Assembly: GCA_945859605.1 (NCBI GenBank)
Contig: OX243811.1
Location: 67,824,585-67,888,584 of the forward strand
Length of the DNA: 64,000 nucleotides
Direction of reading: 5' to 3'
From: Lumbricus rubellus
Taxonomy: Eukaryota > Annelida > Clitellata > Crassiclitellata > Lumbricidae
The translations under genes were made by a program, and so were the position numbers. Below, in pieces: positions 11,221-24,900 of the stretch (position 1 is its first letter; each line of letters starts with the position of its first letter). The notes under the pieces were generated by a model. It was given only the letters and a program-made list of their open reading frames with translations, searched no databases and was not told the DNA's origin.

Positions 11221-14200
11221 TTATGAATCAGAACCATCATCTAATGAATTTGTCTTCATCAACTCCAAGAGACATCCCATTGCACCAAAGTAACCCTACA
11301 ACAAATACAAATCAATCAGCAATGATCATTGACCCACAACAAGTAAATTGATCATTAAACGATAACTCAATGACGAATGCTTTCAACTCATACCTGTTCT
11401 TTTTCTACAAAGACACTCTCATACTTGTATCTACGAAGGCCACAACACAGCTATCAGTCAAGTGCAAGAGTTTCAAGTTCAAGCAATCATAAGTCAATCA
11501 CAATCCAAATAAAGATAAAATTACAACAGGTAAGGTTTATTTATTTATTCCGAGTATTTATAAAGCGCCTCTTCAAGAAATCTACTCAGAGGCGCTCTCT
11601 GCGCTAACTGGCCGAAGTGATGTTAATTGTCATAACAACAAGAAAATTTCATCAATTAGCAAAATAAGTCACAGTGAGCCGGAAAGTCATCAGTGGCGAT
11701 CCCCCGCAAACACGTAGAATCATCCAACGGAATCCCGTCGACAGCCTTCAGATGGTGAAATGTTCAGAGTCTCTGGTACAGGTTGCGTCGATAGAGTAGA
11801 GCGGCGACAGATGACAGGGCTCGAAAACACGAAACGCTGACGAAACTGAAGCTCCTCGCTGGTAGAAGATGACGTGCGTGTCCGGTCTATCGTCGGGCAC
11901 AAAGATTGCACAGTAGAAAGCATTTGTCGCTTGTAGGTCGGTAGTTTTGAACGCCACCAGAGACAACATCCGATCGAGTTAACTCGACTGACCTGCGTGA
12001 ACCGTCCTTCGGCGATATGTAAATACCAGACAACAGCGGTGAAGATGACGCATGGTCTTGATGGTTGAGCTCGACCGCGTGCATCACGATGGCGTCTAAC
12101 GTGAGCACGTGGACGACACAATTAGACGACTTGCGAACAAAATCCTTTCCAACGCAAAATCCCTGACGAACTTGACGAATAAGTTCAGTACATGAACCTA
12201 GAACCAGTAAACTCCAACGTTTGTGAAATTACTGCGCGAATTCTACATAAAGTTGAAATAATTCGTTGAAATGACGGAGTGGTCTGATAATCAACCAATA
12301 TGGCCGCTGACCTGCGCAGATCAAACTAACAAACTAATGTAAATTTGTTAACAAAGTCTGAGTTGCAGATTTGCAGGTGTATTGCGCTCTCAAAGAAAAT
12401 GCCAGGAAGCAGAACCATTGTAATCCAAGACCAGACATCAATTCCAAACATATATTTATTATTTAACATGCAACAATATCCAATGAACAAGCATCGACAT
12501 AAACAACAACTCTGGGAAGTTGGTGCTCAATTCCAAGTAGATTTCCTTTTGTCTTAAAAGTCAGTTGAACAATGACCCAAAAAAAGGTAAATCCCAAGTC
12601 AGTCCAAGCAATGTTCCACCTCCCAACTCATAACAACCAGACCAAGCAATGTTCCATCTCCCAACTCATGACAAACAAATAGACCAAGTCAGTTCAAGCA
12701 ATGTTCCATCTCCCAACTCATGACAAACGAACAGACCAAGTTAGTCCAAGCAATGTTCCACCTTCCAACTCATGATAAACAAATAAACCAAGTCAGTCCA
12801 AGCAATGTTCCACCTTCCAACTCATGACAAACAAACAGACCAAGTCAGTCCAAGCAATGTTCCACCTCCAAACAAATTACAAACAAAACAACTAAACAAT
12901 GCAATGTGAAGTCTGCATCTGACTTATACTGAACATCTGTTCTACAGAATCATTGATCGCAGTTAACTGCTTTCTTAAAAATACAACATCAATGCTAAAA
13001 TCAATTGAAAATGAAATTTCATACCAGCAGGCACCTCCTCCTCTTCCTCCCCTCCTTCTTCCTCCTCCTCCTCCTCCATCACTTCTCACGAGATTCTATA
13101 CAGTCAGGTGTGCTCTATCTATCACTGATTCAGAACAGACAGTTGCAGTGTCTCTAACTCAACTCTGATTCCCTCTAAGAAATCCCTCAAAATACGCTTT
13201 ATCATTGGCTTATTGGATAAATCTAATTGCTTTTCATCTGCCCACTGCAAATCTTCCATCATCGTCATCACCGTCATCATCATCATCGCCGCCGCTGCAG
13301 CCACCACCACCATCATCATGATCATCATCCTCACAATGATAACAATAAGAAAATTATAATGATAATAATTCACCTCATGCTCCAGAAAGAGAGCCTTGAG
13401 CGTTCCATTGGACCAGTAGTCCATTGCGTAGGCGAGCATCTTCATTGAGATAGTATTCACACGAAGGAAGTTGCCCACAAACACAACACGCTCAATTTTC
13501 TACAGAAATTAAACCAAAGCAGAGGCTGGTAAATACCATCAACGTAGAAGAGGAACAAAGACATGAACTTTACATTGAATCCATAAAACAACTAAACACA
13601 ATAGATTTAAAGCTCAAAACACTTAAGCAGTCAAAGACCAAACATAACCCAGTGAACAACGCGAGGTAGAAAGGTACCGTAGTCTATGTTTAAACATATC
13701 ACGCCACAGCGGAAGATGATTAAGGTTACCGTCTATTTTTTGCGTTTCGCTACTCATTCAGGGAGTTGCCAAGTTAGTCTTTCATGTAGTAGTTTCTGTT
13801 TAATGATGCTGTTAAATAAGGAAGAATCCTGAATGTTGTCACCCTCTCCTTTCTACACGCTTGTGATTTCCTCATCCAAAGTAAATTGCCAAAGTGCAGA
13901 TAATTGCAACCACCAATCATAACCTCTCTATACCTGACATGCTGATCACTCAAAATCTCTGTAAACTGAGCCATGCAATGCTTATTAGAAATCAAAATGA
14001 AGAAGAATACCAATGAAAGAAAGAATGAAGGAATGAATGTTCATGCAGGACTTTACCTCATTCACCGCACACATTCGTGCAATTGAACCGATGTTGTTTG
14101 TAATAGACTTTACCTCATTCACCGCACACATTCGTGCAATTGAACCGATGTTGTTTGTAATAGACTTTACCTCATTCACCGCACACATTCGTGCAATTGA

Positions 14201-17200
14201 ACCGATGTTGTTTGTAATAGACCTTACCTCATTCACCGCACACATTCGTGCAATTGAACCGATGTTGTTTGTAATAAGACTTTACCTCATTCACCGCACA
14301 CATTCGTGCAATTGAACCGATGTTGTTTGTAATAAGACTTTACCTCATTCACCGCACACATTCGTGCAATTGAACCGATGTTGTTTGTAATAGACTTTAC
14401 CTCATTCACCGCACACATTCGTGCAATTGAACCGATGTTGTTTGTAATAGACTTTACCTCATTCACCGCACACATTCGTGCAATTGAACCGATGTTGTTT
14501 GTAATAGACTTTACCTCATTCACCGCACACATTCGTGCAATTGAACCGATGTTGTTTGTAATGGACTTTACCTCATTCACCGCACACATTCGTGCAATTG
14601 AACCGATGTTGTTTGTAATAGACTTTACCTCATTCACCGCACACATTCGTGCAATTGAACCGATGTTGTTTGTAATGGACTTTACCTCATTCACCGCACA
14701 CATTCGTGCAATTGAACCGATGTTGTTTGTAATGGACTTTACCTCATTCACCGCACACATGCGTGCAATTGAACCGATGTTGTTTGTAATGAACTTTACC
14801 TCATTCACCGCACACATCTGTGCAATTGAACTGATGTTGTTCGTAATGGACTTTACCTCATTTACCGCACACATTCGTGCAATTGAACCGATGTTGTTCG
14901 TGATGGTGACGAGTGTTGCTCTTGCGAGATCTTCTTTGCTCACATCTTTACGATGATCTTCACTCATCATGTGACCAAAACTAAATCAACACACAAATTT
15001 TACATCATCGAGTAATCAATACCATCAAGTGTGTTTAAAGCAAGCTGTCTGTCCATTTCGTATAGTGTATTCTGTAATCTCCGTTCTTGTGAATTGTTTA
15101 AACTGCATAAATGTACACTGTAACCGGTTGCGGTATGTCAACCGAGATTGTTTCAATAAAGAGAATATTATTATTAGCAACAGATGGCAAAACAAAACCA
15201 AGGTGCAATCAGTTCCATTACAATCCGTATTCAGACCAAATGGAAAAAGCTCAACTAATGAGAAGATTTCACTTGTACTGAAAATGTTCAAATGTCTCCA
15301 CAGCATACATAGTAAGTTCTAATCTATACTGAAACTGAAAGTTATTTGCACAAATGAACACATTTTTATTCAAACTGTTTTATAGACACAGAATAACGAT
15401 GACATGGATAAGATTTATTCACAAATAAATCTGTTCTGGATACAGTTAAGGAACTTCATAAGCACCATCATCATCATCATACATATAACACATCATCATC
15501 ATCATTATGCAAGACACAGTCACAATAGTAAACAGAACCAGTTAAAAAACTCCATGTACCTGCTGGCGACGATGTTTCCGGGCAATCCAAATCTCTCGTA
15601 ATCTCCTCCATAAATGTCTTTAACAAGTTTATCGACGCTGCTGTTATCTCCGAGCGATGCCAACTCGATTGCTTCTTCAAACGTTTCGCAACCAGTCAGA
15701 AGACAACAAAGTCCAAGGAATGTTCCTCCTCCCAAGCTAAGCACAAAAAACAAACACACCACGTCAGTCCAAGCAATGTTCCAACTCCAAGCAATGTACC
15801 CACCCATTAAAAACAACAAACACCAAGACAGTTCAAGCAATGTTACAAATTCTGTTAAACGCAAAGAGACCAAATCCATACAAGTAATGTTCCATCTCAC
15901 TAAGCCATAAACAAACAGGCAAAGTCAGTTCCAGGACTTCACTACTTTGCAGCTAAGGACAAGCACACAGAAAGTGCAAGACTCAAGAAAATAATCTGGG
16001 ACAGAAGATTACAAACTCATTATCTAGGTCACCATCTTAATAATGAGCGTTTCATGTCTCACTAACAGAAGTCATTGTTTTTGAACTCTGATGGTTTGAT
16101 ACAGTTTCTTAACCTGTTGCAAGCAGCCTATGGTCGCTAATCAAACTAAAAATAGAGTACAGCAATCTGTTGACATATATTTCATATATTTTAACCTCAG
16201 GCTTGTACAACCTGTACTCTGGGACCTAAAATGTCATAGCACCCATTGAAACAGTCATCAGTGGTGAAGGATATAACCCAACCACCCCACTGAAAGTTAG
16301 CAGATTTTAGAACATATACGGTCACTAGAAAAAAAACATGTACAACACTATATACATTTTAAATGGGTCTGTGCAGATATATCAATTCATAACTCAGCAC
16401 CTGCCCTGAACTATAAAATTAATTTCACAAATAATAAATGACAACACAGCAGCACAGATCAATTCAATGACAAATTCTCAACGACGACGACCTTGTGCCG
16501 CAGACTCTTCGATAGTTGGTTGGTGAGCGGACAGCGAGCATGCTCACGCCAGACCCAACGTTGACGACGAGATAAGGATATGGGTTGCGGAAGTCGTACG
16601 GTTGCTTCTCACAGATGTCTGGATGGCTGGCGTTCGCGAAGTAGTAGCATTCACAGACGGGATTACGACGGTCGATGAAGTGAATGCCTTTGATGAGACA
16701 ATCCAATTCATCGAACTTCAGCAGATTCAGATTTAAAGTCTACAAATTATAGTTCACAAGATCAGAAATTACACAAACACATGCACACACACACACACGC
16801 TCGTTCAAACACATCCACAAGAACATGAAGTTGGCAACAGAAACTTCACTGATATTCTTTACAACCAAAACTGGTACTTTATCATTAGCCTGAACAAATT
16901 GAAAAGCACCGCTAACATTCAGTGAAAAAATTGAAAAGCACCGCTAACATTCAGTGAAAAAATTGAAAAGCACCACTAACATTCAGTGAAAAAATTGAAA
17001 AGCACCACTAACATTCAGTGAAAAAATTGAAAAGCACCACTAACATTCAGTGAAAAAAATTGAAAAGCACCGCTAACATTCAGTGAAAAAAATTGAAAAG
17101 CACCGCTAACATTCAGTGACTATAGGAGATAAATTTTGTTTCTACGAGATTTGACAACTAAAGACATTCAATTCACCTATTTTTATATTATCATGTAATA

Positions 17201-20200
17201 ATTATGACCATCAATGATTTTTAACTCCCGAATAGCATACTTTTCAGGCTCATCATTAAACTGTATCAATAATATCAATATCATTACATTATTATTAATA
17301 TTTTTATTTTAATAATATACCTGTTATAATTATTATTACTAGTTATTGACCTTGGAAATTCTGTATGCTAGTTTGGGGTCTCTCTCCACTAAAAACCAGT
17401 TAAGTTCTAAGCTTTAGTCAAAATTTAAAACTGCTGCCCAGCTTATGTGTGGTCTCATGAAGTTTGCTCACATATATCTTCATTCGGGAAACTTCCTGTG
17501 TCCCAGTTCTTATTAATAAAATTGTAACATTCGTGCACTACTGTCTGGTCGAAGCAGCTCTTCAATATTATTATTATTATTATTAATATTATTATTATTA
17601 TTATTATTCATACCTAAGACCTTTAATCCTTTGTTCATTGTACCTTGGTTTCTTCACTCCCTGACCACTTAACTTCGTCGCTAGAGACATTCACATTCTT
17701 CCTGCCTTCTTATGCAGCTGGTGGATCAAGAAGTCTCGTATAAGTCGGTCCATCTTCTTCAAAAACTGCATTAAGTAGCGCTCCTCAGTCTTGCTCTTGC
17801 CCAGTCTCTGAAACGTCTGAAGCATATCCTTATTTCTTAGTTAACTTGGGTCGAGAGCAGCTCTGAATCTCAATCTCAGAGTGGTGCTTCATAAACTTTG
17901 TTCAATAACAACTAATTAATTATAAAGTTCTGCTATGTTGCGCCAAATGCGACTGTTTTACCTGTTTGAAATCTTGTTCGAACTTGTACGCTCCTCCGCC
18001 CGTCGCACAGATGCTGGTTGCGAGGCTCGGAAAGTTCTTCGTTTTGGCCATCTCAATGAAAGACAGCATTTCGCTCGTTGGGAATCGGATGAAGTGGAAT
18101 GTGCCTTGCCGTCCGCCGAACTTCAGGCTGCTCATCTCCAGCTGCTTGTCTCTTATTCCCGTCTTTCCATACGCGACGTTTCCAGTCAGGTACTTGCGGA
18201 TGCGCTTGAGCGTCTCCGCTTCCTCCTCTTCGTCGAACAGCGTGTCCTTCGGCTCAAAGTAAATGAGCTTCGTCAAAGTTCCTCCGATATCCATTCCAAA
18301 CCACGGCATCGCTGGATGCGAAACAAACAAACATCACATCAAACCACGGCATCGCTGGATGCGAAACAAACAAACATCACATCAAACCACGGCATCGCTG
18401 GATGCGAAACAAACAAACATCACGTCAAACCACGGCATCGCTGGATGCGAAACAAACAAACATCACATCAAACCACGGCATCGCTGGATGCGAAACAAAC
18501 AAACATCACGTCAAACCACGGCATCGCTGGATGCGAAACAAACAAACATCACATCAAACCACGGCATCGCTGGATGCGAAACAAACAAACATCACATCAA
18601 ACCACGGCATCGCTGGATGCGAAACAAACAAACATCACGTCAAACCACGGCATCGCTGGATGCGAAACAAACAAACATCACGTCAAACCACGGCATCGCT
18701 GGATGCGAAACAAACAAACATCACATCACATCAGATCAACACTCAATTTTCATCATCTTCTAAGTAATGACAAATAATTCTTTTAACTTCCTCCACGTTA
18801 TATGGTATATTTCCAACCGGATGAACCAAGCAAGAAACATATTTAGGACGTATGTGTAGAACAGTATTTTTTTTAAACTTCTTAACTCGGGTTGTACTGC
18901 GTGTCCCACTATGAACAAGTTCTTCAGTCTTACTTCATCAGCTGCATTGGCTTCCTGTTGATTTCAGAATAAAATTTAAAATTGACCTGTTTAACCTATC
19001 TCCCTACCTTCAGTCACTGCTTACATTCCTTCTCGTTGACAGCGAACATCAAGTATGGGTGTTTTGGCCCCGATGCAACACTGTTCTGGGTTCGTGTGCA
19101 TTCCATGCTTCTGCTCCCAGAGAATTTCTGCACTCACTTCGTAGCTCAAATTCACTCCCTGCTTTCAAAAACTGGTTCAAAAACTTACTATTTCTCCTTG
19201 GCTTTTAAATACCTGGATGTCTAACTCCATCTTTCTCTGGTGGCTGACTATCCGAGCCTCAGACTCACATTTCGGTGTGACCTCAGACTCACATTTCGGT
19301 GTGACCTCAGACTCACATTTCGGTGTGACCTCAGACTCACATTTCGGTGTGACCTTGCACGTGTAAGAAATTTATGTAATAAATAAATAATAAATATATC
19401 ACATATATGCATTTACTAGAACCGACTAAAATGAGCATGAAGACACATACAACGTGTACTTGGCATGCAGGCAGAATAATAGATCCATGCGGTGTGCCAT
19501 TGTTCGATGCTAATGCACGCATTCATCTTATATACATAAGCGCACACAGCTGAACAAACTCAAAGTACAAGAACGGTCATGAATGCAAAGCAGAAGATGT
19601 GCTTATAAAATGAAAGTTACACACCAGTTATATACAACAGAATTAAGTCTAATCTCTGTTCGCTGTGCACAGTAGAACAATCTCAACGTCTGATCAGTTC
19701 ATATTCCACTGACAGTTTATCGTCATCGTTCAATGAGGTCGTCGTCAGTTCATCCTTGCCTGGCTAAGTCCAAATCTTAGTTACAAATGAGTCTTATCTT
19801 ATCGGTTATAGCCTCTGTCCTGTCTTGTTCGATCTATCTCTCGTTGTATCTGTACGACATTCTCTTCAGTCAATTTATACGTCGTTCAGTTCACAAGTTC
19901 TGAAGACTTGGATCTCTGAAATTGCCACGATCTATAGGCTGACTGTCTCTGTCTGTCTGTCTGTGTGTCAGTCTGTCATTGATGACCACATTGTGGTCAT
20001 CAATGTATTCTGTCTGTCGAACTGATCTTCGTTGACCTGATTGTAGAATTGGTCTTCATGTGTCACTGGTTGACGCTCCTTGTATAAGACACTGGTCAGC
20101 ACAACAGAACTTCCTGTTTCTAGTTGCATATCATTCCTCCATGGCATATTATATATTGGTGCAATCTGACATCAGACTAATCCAGACGTACTCTGCTAGA

Positions 20201-21947
20201 TAGATAGATAGACGATTCAAGATGGACTATTTTCTAGACTGAAAGAACCAAATGTGGTCATCGATGTATTTTGTCATTAAGAAGAGATTCGTAGATAAAC
20301 ATCGAGATATGTTTGAGCAAGCGGCTTCATTTACAAGACGTGGCTGTGGTGCTGTAAGTGAGTTTAATAATAGAGATGAGTTCATAGTTCAGCGTTAGAA
20401 GAAGTCAAGTTCTTGACCTGCAGTTGTTTGGCCATCGCCGATCAAACTCCATCGATGCTCGAATATCTCAAGAACAACAAATCTAACCAGATGACTCTTA
20501 TCTCAAACCGATATATGAGAAACAACCAATGTAAACAAACACCAACCACACGTGCAGATGACAGTGTCACAAACACAGAGACAAACATTTGAACCATCTG
20601 CCCTTTGAGTTCCATCTCTTCATTAAAATCAAAGTACTTCAGCATGAAACTCCAATTCAGTATCTGCGCTGTAGTCGGGAGCGCCTCCGAGTAGAAATTT
20701 TGAAGGGGTGCAACAGCAAATGCACATACATACATCTACATAGTCTATGTCACTATGTGGCAGTGCCAACAATTGAATTGAGCAACTCTGTACAATCGTC
20801 TGATGTGACACAACACACATGAATCATTGGTGATATGTACTTAACGTCAGAGTAGCGCTTTAATAGAAATTTTGAAATTTGAATTAACAATTACGAGTAT
20901 TAAGATTTTCTGATTGCGTTCTGCACTAATATTTGAAATTATGTTGAAGAACTTTTGTTTTCTCACTTTCATCAAAGACAATCAATGGTTAGATAAATAA
21001 ACACGAAAGGTCGGTTCATTGAATTCAATATCGCAAAAGAAACATCAAGCAAAGGCAATTTTTTACAGATGTGTCCCGCCATATGAAAAGGTACCATAAG
21101 TCGGCGTACGGTTTCACGAGAAATCGCGCATAAAGACGTGGGGGAAAAAAAATTTATTATCAAATTTGAGTTCTTGGTATTTTTAGCAGCAGGTGAAAAG
21201 GACGTTTTAAGTTAATAACACTGATAATATTACATAATAGACAACACTGAAAATTGGTTGTGAACCTCTTGTAGGATAAATCGCTCAGAAGCGCTCCCAG
21301 TGTGCAAGACCCCACGATACTCATCGATGGAAATAAAGTGGCAATTTCTCATGTTCATCATTATAAGTCGGTCATTTATCATCCAATTTTTATCTGGTTT
21401 TCAGCAAAATGTTCAGCTCACTTAGCTGGTTTGTGAAGGCATAATAACTCCAAACCCGACTTATGGTACCTTTTCATATGGCGGGACACAGATATTCATG
21501 TGGTAGAGATGAACCAACAAGACACCGATTAACCCTTTCACAGCTTCACACAACAGATTTATTCGGCAGAGGAAATGAATCATAATTACACCGGCAATTT
21601 TACCTGTTTTGTAACCTCAGTATACAACGGATTTAACGTTGCATGAAGTCACCCAGATCATGCAACACTGAAATCAGCTGTGGTCAATTCCCCCATAACT
21701 TCGAACTTATCACTTAGGGTTTTTCCAGATTTTGTGCCAGAATAAAAATTAGATTAGATCCGATGTGTCATAAGGTGTTGGTGAATCATGGCTGGCAAAA
21801 GAGGTTTTTACTTTGAAAGAACATACAGATAAGCAATGTAAAGACAAGTTGTCCATCATGATTCACAGAAAAGCACACCTGGTCTGTGAACAACAAACGC
21901 TTTTCAATGCTTGCACACACACACACACACGCACACACACACACTCG

Positions 21948-21982
<35 letters not shown>

Positions 21983-24900
21983 CTGTTGGGAACCAAAGTC
22001 GATGAATTTAACTTAAAGTTTGTACTCATCAATATTCTGGAACTTATTGTATTTAGTCTGTACATTGTTATAGGACATTCATTGAACTACTGATATTCAC
22101 TTACTGAAGTTGTGCATTTTGTTTACTATACACCGTGGTTCAAAAAAAACTAAGCCAAATTGTTTTGCATATATCTCTAATACCTGATGACATATCAAGC
22201 TAAACTTTTTCAAATATTAAGAGAAGTGGACCAAGAATATGATTCCAAAATTTCGTGAAACAAAGTTGAACGGATAAAAAGATATGAATATCTAAACTTC
22301 ATATGCCGAAATTTCAGTTTACAAGCAATTTTCTGTCAGATTCAATCAAATGTTTCCTTATATCTCTAATGCCTGATGATTAATCATTATAAAAATTTTC
22401 AGATATTTAGAGAATTGAACCAACAATATGATTCCAAAAGTATGGTTTGATTATTTGATTAATTAAGATGCTCAAAAGTCCTACTCCTGCTTGCACGCGA
22501 GCCTGGAAGCGCTGGCGCCATGCATTACGCAACAGCATCGTCAATTATCCTCTGGTCCAGGCCTTCCCACGCTTCCAACAGGCGTTGGTTGCTTCAGATC
22601 GTTTATATCATGGATTGTTGTCTGGTAGACTCGGTCTTGCATCACGCTCCACACTTTATAGTCGACAGGATTCAAATCTGGGCTGTTCGGAGGCCATAAT
22701 GTGGGACAAATGAAGTCTGGCATCTCTCTTGTCAGCATTTCGATGGTTTCCTTGGCTCTGTGGACCGGCGCTGTTCTATTGAAAAATGAAACAGCCTTCT
22801 GGGGCTATAGATTTCTGATAACAGGTGGAAGATGTTGTGACAGCAGAATATTGCGATAATATACTCCGTTAATTTTACTTCAGAATCCCGGAAGACCAAA
22901 ATTGGAAACTATCAAGCATCGAAACCGCAACGAACACCATAACAGACTTGCTGAAAACAGAGATTTCTGGGGATGATGGTTAAATATTCATATCTTTTTC
23001 TCCGTTCAAATTTATGACATGATATTTTTGAATCCTATTCTTGGTTCAATCCTCTAACTATCTGGAAAATTTTGGTATGATTACTTATCAGGCATTGGAG
23101 ATATAAGAAAAACAGTTTAGCTTACTGTTTACTTAATCTGGCGGAAAATTGCTTGTAAACTGCAATTTTGGCATATGAAGTTGAAAGATTCATATCTTTT
23201 TATCCGTTCAATTTTATCTCTTGAAATTTTGGAATCATATTCTTGGTCCACTTCTCTAAATATTTGGAAAATTTTAGCGTGATATGTTATCAGGAATCAG
23301 AGATATATGAAAAACAATTTGGCTTAGTTTTTTTTGAACCACGGTGTAGAAACATGTCATAAAAATTAAATCTCAAACCATGGACAATAATTTGCAAATC
23401 AAAACATTGTGCAACGCACTTTTTTAACGAACATGCGTAACCCATTAATTCGTGGATTTCTGAGACCTTAACAAATTCAATCACAGGGACAAATAACTGA
23501 AACTATTCCCGTAATCTTTGCTTTTAACAACTTTCTTAACAATGAACATCAACAAAAATATGGCATCCAAACAGCTTATTAGATTGGACTCTGTTGACAA
23601 AGGGTAGCTTTCCTGAAGCTTCACCTCTTTGCCAAGATTTCACTATATATTGTTTGCTGATGACACGAATGCCTTTATATCTGATAAGTCAATAGAATCA
23701 TTGTTTGAAAGAGCTAATCATGAGCTCGTCACCATTTCTTCCTGGTTTAGAGCTAACAAATTATCGCTTAATATTGATAAAACAAACTTTATTCTTTTTG
23801 GATCCCGCCGTAAACTAACGCCAGTGTGTGATTACAGATTGACAATGGATGGTCAAATGATTATGCCGACTGAATCGTGTAAATTTTTAGGTGTGTATCT
23901 GGACCAGCACCTCACCTGGAAAGAACACATTAAGCAGATATCTAAAAAAATAGCAAAAAATATTAGCGTGCTATCAAGAATCCGTCACTGTCTCTCTCAA
24001 GCTACATTACAAGGCTTATACTATTCCTTAATTTTTCCATACTTGTCATATTGTAACATTTGCTGGGCCTCAACTTATAGTTTTTATTTAAAAAAATTGG
24101 AGAGTTTGCAAAAACGTGCCATTCGAACTATTTTCTTATTATGCTGGTCTGTCAGTACCAAACCAATTTTTCGAACCTATAACATACTACGATTATCAGA
24201 TATATATAAGTTTCAAATCAGTTTGTTCATGTTTCGCTATCATCACAAATTGTTGCCTAGGACATTTGATGGTTATTTTTGTCAGGGAATTGCTGTACAT
24301 AACCATTTCACTAGAACTCTGTTACACTACCGCACCGATGTTGCACATACTAGGATGAAATTATTTTCGATTAAATGTTCTGGCCCTATGATATGGAATA
24401 ACCTCCCAAAATATATTACACTTATACCCACCATTAACATGTTTAAGAAAAAATTAAAAGACTGTTTAATCTCTGTTTACTAGATTTAAACAATTGGTCA
24501 TAATTTGTTTTTTTCTTGTTTTTTGTTTTGTTTTGAAATCTGTGTGTCATTTCATTTCAGTTTACTTTTGTTTCATGTGTAAGATGTTGTGCTTTGCACT
24601 GTTTTTTTTTACAATAGCCAAATGTTATTGAGAAAGGAAGGGTCAATCCAGCCTCAGCGGGTCCATACGACCTTTTTGGATTGACCCTTTGACTTATGCA
24701 CCGATCACTCGAAAGTCATTGAATTTGTACTGATTACTGCTCTTTTGTACGTGTTTGATGCTTTGTCAATAAACGGCTTACTTGCTACTTGCTTACTTGC
24801 TTGTTCCCATGTTCTTTTCTCACCTTACGAGTACTATTCTTAGCTGCGCTGGAGTCTGAACTACCTTGAGTAGTTCGCTTGAAGAGGTGCGATACAAAGG

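Noticed and set aside
14378..14956. Plus-strand 192-codon frame of [19 protein letters not shown] repeats
   Set aside because: It is the antisense shadow of the PANK exon-5 donor array. The 57-bp period keeps it open.
18263..18777. Plus-strand frames with [17 protein letters not shown] repeats
   Set aside because: Antisense shadow of the exon-2 acceptor array. Three frames are equally open, as expected for a repeat.
22665..22690. GATTCAAATC considered as a tRNA B-box
   Set aside because: It lies inside the mariner transposase region and no tRNA fold surrounds it.
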